A stretch of 64,000 nt of DNA, from assembly GCA_035771165.1 (NCBI GenBank), contig JAWNZC010000345.1, forward strand, positions 62,001-126,000. The letters are read 5' to 3'. Below, in pieces: positions 56,866 through 64,000 of the stretch. Origin of the DNA: Paragorgia papillata (Eukaryota; Cnidaria; Anthozoa; Scleralcyonacea; Coralliidae). Below the pieces are notes generated by a model. It saw nothing but the letters and a program-made list of their open reading frames with translations, did not search any database and was not told the DNA's origin. The translations under genes and the position numbers were made by a program. Position 1 is the stretch's first letter, and the number at the start of each line of letters is the position of its first letter.

Positions 56866-59689
56866 GATTCTTTAATCAGCAAGTTTGTATACTGATTTGT
56901 ATGTATTTATACATGTAAATTTGAAATAGTCAGCATATACTGTAGCCTTCATGGCTTCATCCTTCATTTATTTATTCGCTACGGAATAGAAAATCAAATG
57001 TTCTTACAAACGATTTGCGGTTTGATTCTTACAAAATGTGTTTATTTTCGTAGTTTATAAGTATTACAATTAAAAGATTTCTGGTTTGTTTTGGGAATCG
57101 ACAAATGGTTTTGTGTTGATCAACAACGGCGGCAATTTTGAATACATATGCTCAGCATATAATATATTACTAAAAGTCGATCACTTGAATCCCTTTTTGG
57201 TGTATACAAATTTATGTTTCAATATTTAATTTAAGAAAAAGGCTTTACTGTGTTAGGCCAAACTTGCGTGTATGCTATTATATAAACCAGACAACAAAGA
57301 ATATTAAACATGTTTCCTTTTAGTTTGCTGATGTTCAGAGTTAATTAAACAAATGTTCAGCAGTTAATGCATGGTATTGTTGAAAGTTAAAAATAAGGGT
57401 TTTCTTCTGATATATTTGTATTGTTATTGAAGCACTTGCCTGATACAGGCTACAGTGCAGTTACATGCAAGGTTACAACAATCTTTAAAAAGTTCTTCCA
57501 GTAGCTAATCTAGTCACATGGTTTGCGCGAAGCTTCAGCCAGGCTAAACTTACTATAAATATTTCATTTTGAAATGTATTGGTGCAAACCTGAATTTCCA
57601 TTTGATCAGTGTTTTACAGTCAAGAAGGGGATACACAGTGTATGTGTTTGGCTGTATACTATTACTAACGTAAAAATCTTTGTCTTAGTTTATTAAAGGA
57701 TTATAAAGAACAAAAACATATACCGTAGACTGGAAATGATGGTAGTACTGGAACCCTAATTCATGACAGAACAAAATAAATAAAGACAACATTATTCTTT
57801 AATAAGATGTCAACAGTCAACTTATTTATTGGTTAGTATCTAATTTAAAGTTTTATTTCTTAACAGTTCTGTAGTTATCACATTCATGCACACATTTACA
57901 AATCGATGGTTCAAAATTGAAGCTTTCAACTGTTTTGAATTATAATGAATAATTCGGTTAAAAAATTATAGTGTCAGCTAGTCTAGCTATTAGTGCAATA
58001 GTTTTCATACTAAAACTTTAATCAATTAAAGCCATTATTTGTTGCATATTAGTTTCTCATCCCCCCTACCTGATGCCTAAAATGGCCCAACTGAAAGTTT
58101 TTATTATTATTAACACAAACATGAGGAAACCTGGGCTTGGTGGAAATCATAAAGGATCCTGGGTGTCATTTGGTGCGGTCATGTTTTTTTCATGTGCATG
58201 TCATATGGCCATATTTTTAACATACTGCGGTTAGTTCTGCTTTTCAATGTACAGCCTCTAATAATGGATTAATGGTAATGGCTGCCCTACCACATGAACT
58301 ATTGGTAAAATCCTGGATGAGAATTAATAAGCAACAAATAGCAGCCTAATATCAAATTCATTATTTAATTCTGGGGGTATTCGGATATTATATGCTGAAA
58401 GAGTTAAGAAACATGTACATAGACTGAGATGTGCTGCAGCTGTGTATAGCAACTACATGCAAACTTTATCCTACCACTGTCAGCACTTTTCTCAATAAAG
58501 TGGTTAATAATAGTGATGAAACTGCATTTTAATCAGAGGTGCTATTGTCATCACATTTTAGCGATAGTCTCTAGTGTGGAAAGATTATTAGATCTTTATT
58601 CAAGAATTTTCACACCATAGAGCTTTTTCTTTAAAAATTGAATCTAAAAGGGTTTCCATGATTAAAATATAACATGTTTGTTATAATTAATTGGTCGACC
58701 GGAGTATCACTTTTATCTGTTAGCCTGTTAGGGACTAATAATTTTACTTTATACTGTATGTGATTATAACTGGGTCAGGTAAAATTGAGCCCAATAGGAA
58801 AAGAGCTTGTGACGAGGTTCCATTGTTATTGCGAGGTTTATATGGTTGGTTGGGGGGGGGGGGGGGGTTATAACCTGTATATAAACTGCAGTACATCAAA
58901 GAAAACCGACTTCATAATATTATTATTAGGGGATCTATTTGAGTGTTTTGAATATTTATTATTAATTTGATTTTGCTGTATATCAGGAATGCTTATTTTA
59001 ATTGGGGTGCCTATTTACAGTAAATTCTGTAATTATCCTGAGGATTATCATTTGTTTTTGCTGTATGTCAGGAGTGCTTATTTTAATTGGGGGTTCGGTG
59101 ATGGGTATTTAAAAAAAGCATATAAAAGCAGGCAAGGGGTTGTTGCATTAATGTATTTCTAGTATATCATTACTTACTGTAAATATATACTTTTTCTTTG
59201 CAGCCATCTACCAATGTGGAATGTCTTTTTAAAGACAAAATGATTTAATTTAGAATCACTTGTACTGGCTCTCCAGAAGCTATACAACAAATATTTATTT
59301 CTGGAGGAGATCAAGTGTTTATGGAATGTCCAGACATAGAGCTTACAGTACAAAAGCATTGGTGGATTTGATCTGCTTATACTAGACTGTATGTTTTTCA
59401 TGTCACCTCCCTGATTCTATGATTGGAATCCTTTTTAAATATTAGGGTTTGATGACACTGTTTAGTTTTGTCTTTCGCAAACTATTTTTAATCTTATATT
59501 ATATTATTAGCTATCAACTTTTTAAAAATGTAATATTTATTTTTTGAATAACTAAATTATTTGTTGGATGCATACATATAATCAGATTACTTTTGTCATA
59601 AATATATTACCGGGTAATAATTTTTTTAATTGTAGTTGCTTCTTAAATTGTGCTTTAATGTATAGTTGTATTTTTTACTAGACTATGGA
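56866..59689. other. Interior of the 4.65-kb element, no gene recognised
   Basis: AT-rich. A dispersed segment (GCTGTATNTCAGGANTGCTTA) is repeated at 58972 and 59063, and the following AAGCAGGCAAGGGGTTGTTG is related to 51955-52020. A G-run lies at 58853-58867. The putative second short exon is at 59204-59248. Confidence 0.5.
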
Positions 59690-60110
59690 GGTGTGTTCGT
59701 TAACACATCTTTTAAAGATGTGTTTGGTAACACATCTTAAAGTGTGTTAGATAACACATTTTAAGGTGTGTTAGATAACACATTTCAAGATGTGTGTGAA
59801 ACACATCTTAAAGTGTGTTGTGAAACACATCTTAAGGTATGTTATAAAACACATCTTAAGTGTGTTAGGAAACACACCTTGGTGTGTTAAATAACACACC
59901 TTGGTGTGTTAAATAACACACCTTTTCACAAAACACACCTTTTCACAAAACACATCTTAAGGTGTGTTGTTTTGGGGACAAGCCAAAAACACACCTTATG
60001 GTGTGTTATATTACACACCTTAAGCCGTGTTTTCTCGCACATCTTTTGCTGTGTTTTCTCACACACCTTAAGGTGTGTTGTTTTTGGGACAAAAAGGTGT
60101 GTTGCATAAC
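59690..60110. repeat. AACACACCTT array, right
   Basis: Units alternate AACACATCTTAAGGTGTGTT-type palindromes. They are better conserved than in the left array. Confidence 0.92.
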
Positions 60111-60520
60111 ACATGTTACAGCATTGTTGCCTGAACAATGCTGTAACAACTTGTTGACATATGTGAACAACATTGATAAATGAACAACATTGTTCATCAT
60201 TGTTTCAACAAGTTGTTACAGCTTGATGAAACAACAACCATTGTTCACGCATGTTGTAACAACCGAAGAACGTGTTGATACATCAACCATGTTCACCATT
60301 GTTATAACATTGTTGTTCATCGTTGTTATTTCATCATGCTGTTACAACATGTTGTACTATCATGTACGAACAACGTTGTTGGCTACAAAAATGTGCTGTT
60401 GGAACAACTTGTTCACGACTGTTGATTTATCCGTGAACAAGTTGTTCGAACCATAAGTGAACAACTTGTTGACAACTTGTTCACGGCGAGCAGTACAACA
60501 TTGTTGAGAACCGTGAACAT
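60110..60520. repeat. Palindromic TTGTTCA/TGAACAA cluster
   Basis: Repeated GAACAACNTTGTT, ACAACTTGTTGACA and CATGTTGTAACAAC words up to the right TIR. Comparable words follow the CACGCGTAAAAA end at 46394. Confidence 0.8.
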
Positions 60521-60604
60521 GAAGTTGTGCGTTTTTACGCGTGTAGTTGTATTCACCCAACGCCATCGCACGTCATCGTGCAAATGGTCTAATCTTAAAA
60601 TGCC

Positions 60605-62355
60605 TATGCAACGAAATTTTAAAGTCGGAGATAACAACATCAAAGTATTGTTTGATATCGCTTCTTTTGACTGTAAAAGTTTTAGGACAAACAATTAAAT
60701 GGAAGTATGCTTATTTATTTAGCGTTTAAAAACCATGCTTTATTTCCTCCTAAAAATTGAGACATCATTAAAATAGTTGACTTAGTTGCACAACTAATGA
60801 CGTCACTCGAAGGCCCTTGGCACAATGCCGTGTACATAAACAGAAAAATACAATCATTTTGTCCTTTATTTTGTAGTCAGAAATTTCGAATTTCATAAGT
60901 GAACTATTCACGAACATGTATAAGTTGTCAAATATTGACAGTATATTCCTAATCACTGTTAAGACGACCAAGTTTGATACGGCATCAACTTTTTAAACAT
61001 CTTTGTGAACACTTTCCCCTGAGAATTTAATTTTCTAAAGAGTGTTTTGAACAGTTTGTTTGATGACAATAAGAATTCATATAGGCCCTGGTGATGTCAT
61101 TAGTTGTGGAATAAAATATGTATAAACTTTCTGGGCCAAAAGCATATATTTTTCAAACGTTAATACAACATACTTTCCTTCAATTATTCGCCCTGAAACT
61201 TTCACAATTGAAAGAAGTCATCTCAAACTTTACTTTAATGTTATTTTCTCCAACTTGAATACTTATACCCTGGAACGATAACTCCATAAGGCCGGCCCTA
61301 TGATTGGGTGAAGCCAATCTTGGGGGAGCCATCACCATGCATGGCTGAGTTCTTTGCGTTCGAATTGTGTCGAATAGAAGTGAACAGTGGAATATTCAAG
61401 GCATTTTTGATGAATTACTGGTCTATTGAAGCGAGCATGCATTTAAAATGTTTAATACTCCAGTACTTACAAGAACAAACTTTTGCAAACAAAATTTGAA
61501 TCGATGGATTGTTAACAAGTGATTTTAGATTCAGCTTACTATACAACAATCAACAATGTCAATGGTTTGACAACTCTGACAAAGCCCAAAGGGACAACAG
61601 ACTTATAAGATAAGTACAAAAAGAGTGAATATTTATCGGCCGTGTACTTGATCAGCTTCACTCGATGGTCGTCTTCAGTTCAAATACATTTTCATTCATC
61701 CCTTGTTCGTGGTGACTCGGTTTGGCGAGATTCATCAACGATATTAATTGAAGTGGTGACAGACCTCGAGGATCATCTTGCTTTCCCATCTTTGCAAACG
61801 TATGCTTTGAAGACTTGCTCGGCGTATACGAGGATCTAGTAGTGTTCTCAAGTAGTGTTTGGTTTTTTAAAGGAAATCTGTATTGATGAAAATAGGAAAT
61901 AACAAGAAATGTTTTTTTGTAATTTTGTTGGTACAGTAATTATGAATTTATTCCCATTCTCATTTTAGTATAGTAGTGTTTACTGTTTAGGTTAATTAAA
62001 TATTAATATTTTTTTTAATTTGCCAATTGTTTATTATGTTTGTAACCCATTCCTGTCTGGATGGACTTTTCTGATTTTACTATCGATAACACGAGATAGT
62101 TTTAATTGTCAATGGAGAGACTGTCAGTGCAGGAATGGGCTAAAAATTGTGTAAGAGGTACAACCATTTAATTATCCAAATTTTTCTGGTATTTTATTAG
62201 CTTGTCAAATGCATAGTGCTACGAATATAGCAAATCAACACGTTAGGTCTCAGCTTATGCCGTGCACTTTTAACACGAGCCTCTGGCTCGGATGATTGGG
62301 CGACCACATCCTGTGCTTGCGACGTTAAATAAATCATTACTCATAGCTGTACAGT
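60605..62355. other. Interval without recognisable gene
   Basis: Frames up to about 65 codons (such as 61642-61839) show no domain. 62040-62150 is a degenerate copy of the TTAACCC/CTAACGCCAGACG repeat. A 15-bp inverted pair (CTGGAACGATAACTC at 61270 and its complement at 63813-63827) may bound an element. Confidence 0.45.
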
Positions 62356-62361
62356 CCATTT

Positions 62362-62873
62362 AGGGGGTGTTTATATGGAGGCGAGCCTGCTCGGGTACTC
62401 AAGCTAGCTTGCTTTGCCACGATGATTTTTATTGTCTTTACATAAAAAGGGCTAGCTCGCCTAGCTGGGCTGGCTTGCTTGTTGTGCTAATTGTATAATT
62501 TATCAGTTTTGGTAAGACACAAAGTCTTGTTGGTTTTAAATATGAACTGTTCATGAACAAGCAGAACTTGTGGATTGTTTATATGTTGAAAAAAGCTGAT
62601 AAAACAAATTTTATTACATGTACGAAGCTTTTAATGCCAGCCCAGGTAGGTGAGCCAGCCTGATCAATCATGTTACTGTTTACTTGGTGAACAACAGCCT
62701 GGATAACCAAGATCTTGGTCTCACAAAGCGAGATCTTGGCTAGGCAGGCTGACCCAGCTCTCATATAAACACAATTAGATGAAAATTAACAAGAAATAAC
62801 AGCATAAGTGAGATTTCATTTAAGTGGGCTAGCCCAGGTCCCTGGGCTGGGTCACATCCATATAAACACCCTC
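62362..62873. mobile_element. Inverted-repeat element with GGGTGTTTATATGGA ends
   Basis: Left AGGGGGTGTTTATATGGA and right TCCATATAAACACCCTCT. The inside has many GCTAGCTNGCCTNGCTGGGC-type words in both orientations. No clear target duplication. Confidence 0.65.
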
Positions 62874-63562
62874 TTTGACTGATATGATAGTAATTATTTC
62901 AAGAAAAACAAGTCTCACCTGTGAAATGCAATGTATGTTTCATTCAACTCTTTAGAAATTTCATTTTCTTCATGACAGTCCAATTTTTTTTGTTCACCTT
63001 GGTACCCACATATTACACAGTTATACAGCATGTTTTATTACTTACACATTACAAATAAATAGACTCTTTATTCAACTTTTCTGAATGGTTCTTTGAAATT
63101 TGTTTACATGATAATTGCGCTCTGCCAGCCAGAAAAGGACTGGGGAGATGCGAAAAAGACTGGATGTTTCACGAAGATTGTTTTTACTAATCTAATCCTT
63201 ATTTTAACTGTTAAAAGTTAGTTTCTGAATGCTTAGATATTCATTAGAAGCAAGGTCTAAGATGTAACTAAATAAATTATGGTATAAAATCTCAAAACTC
63301 TCCCGGGAAGCCCTGAAAACTCAGATAAACCAAACATTTTCGTGCGGCTTTTCGACCGAACTTCGTTTTGTTCGTGAAATATTTTGGTAGTTGAACAATG
63401 TTTCTTCTTTGTAAGTACTTGAGTTGAAAGCTGTTTTGTCCTAGTATGGTCTGAGAAAAGAAAGAAAAGCGTCAAATGAAGTTAAAGTGACAAAATTTAT
63501 CGGTTTTCAACTGATTTTTTTCGACGCCATTTTGTGAAAAGGGACTGGAGCTACCTGCATGG

Positions 63563-63771
63563 TAGCCTGGTCCCCTGGCCCAACCAAAGAATATGGGCCA
63601 GGTAACCACTAAAGACTTCTGCTTTCCTATTGGTTAAAATTTCGCGCGTTTTTAGTGGCTATGAGTAAAACTGCAATCGTCATAAGTGGATTTAGCCCTG
63701 ATGACGCGAGAATGAGATTAGTGGTTACCTGGCCCTTATTTCTTTTGAAATTGGGCCAGGGTACCAGGCTA
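63563..63771. mobile_element. 209-bp MITE with 9-bp target duplication
   Basis: TAGCCTGGT and ACCAGGCTA ends, with GGGCCAGGTAACCACTAA and its complement further in. Flanked by CCTGCATGG at 63554-63562 and 63772-63780. The 9-bp duplication suggests MULE-type mobilisation. Confidence 0.85.
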
Positions 63772-64000
63772 CCTGCATGGCGGCCCCCATGTTGGCTTCA
63801 AAACTTCCCCCTGAGTTATCGTTCCAGTCTTTATATAGAGTTCAATGCTTATACCCCACTTCGCAAGTGTAACCTAGGTAACCGTTTATTACAATGCTAC
63901 GGAATGACGGTAAATTACAGCCATACTGAAAACCCTGCAATCTCAATCCCAAGGGGGCATTTAGACTCCGGAGTGTCGGAAGCGGGGGGGGGGGGCCAGG

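Larger units (their letters stand above)
55897..60543. mobile_element. 4.65-kb TA-flanked element with CACGCGTAAAAA ends
   Basis: Left end CACGCGTAAAAATC and right end GTTTTTACGCGTG are inverted, and each is flanked by TA (55895-55896 and 60544-60545). Removing the element and one TA rejoins AAGCATTCTGGTAGTTGTA, a stretch present intact in the MITE at 10677-10843, so the insertion site is independently confirmed. Inside the ends lie two arrays of AACACACCTT-type repeats (55920-56335 and 59690-60110) and, at the right, TTGTTCA/TGAACAA words (60110-60520). No transposase ORF exists, so it is non-autonomous or has lost its gene. TA duplication suggests Tc1/mariner-type mobilisation, but other groups also use TA. 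Confidence 0.8.

Noticed and set aside
61270..63827. 2.5-kb element bounded by CTGGAACGATAACTC and its complement
   Set aside because: Only 15 bp match, no target duplication and no further arm similarity; not strong enough to call.

Overview
The window is repeat-dense, intron-containing animal DNA, not bacterial, viral or organellar. It has spliced host exons with consensus donors and acceptors, CR1/L2-like LINEs, BEL/Pao LTR retrotransposons, Crypton-type recombinase remains, tRNA-derived and 5S-like sequences, many palindromic MITEs and long microsatellites. This mix, with an IgGFc-binding/vWA/zona-pellucida gene and a STELLO-like glycosyltransferase exon, suggests a marine invertebrate, most likely an anthozoan cnidarian such as a stony coral. 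That assignment is inference.

Left third (1-23 kb): nested mobile-element remains. A LINE fragment (minus), a family of palindromes built on an ACGGGTAAG motif, a decayed Crypton-like recombinase gene with an N-terminal C2H2 finger and C-terminal Myb/SANT-like region (4.2-5.8 kb), a microsatellite cluster (6.2-7.2 kb), a LINE 3' fragment, and a broken BEL/Pao element (7.9-10.1 kb). A nearly complete LINE (13.7-19.2 kb, plus) is interrupted by a 677-bp palindromic MITE with a TTAA duplication and by a 1.5-kb block carrying a Crypton-like exon. A second LINE on the minus strand (19.3-22.9 kb) carries a different TTAA-flanked MITE.

Middle (23-45 kb): MITEs, the terminal exon of a STELLO/DUF288-like glycosyltransferase gene (25.5-26.4 kb, minus), a TAAG/TAAA microsatellite, and the most notable feature. 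This is a structurally complete DNA transposon at 31,673-38,383 (6,711 bp) with nearly identical long terminal inverted repeats and a 6-bp CTCCCA target duplication. It holds two apparently intact convergent genes: a DDE integrase-type transposase and a three-exon gene for a 702-residue HECT-type ubiquitin ligase-like protein with its catalytic-cysteine motif. Its ends and transposase resemble the eukaryotic IS3EU group. A hAT-like element and a BEL/Pao integrase gene with a 3' LTR follow.

Right third (45-64 kb): six exons of one minus-strand host gene (55.2 to 45.7 kb) encode an extracellular protein with the domain order IgGFc-binding, von Willebrand A, zona pellucida. All splice phases agree. 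Its introns hold tRNA-derived SINEs, microsatellites, a minisatellite and a truncated LINE. Beyond it lies a 4,647-bp TA-flanked element (55,897-60,543) with CACGCGTAAAAA ends and two arrays of AACACACCTT-type repeats; it has no visible transposase and sits inside an older MITE. The last 3.5 kb holds further inverted-repeat elements.

The only genes that look functional are the two host genes (both partial here), the two genes of the 6.7-kb transposon and possibly the BEL/Pao integrase ORF. The rest is transposon debris.
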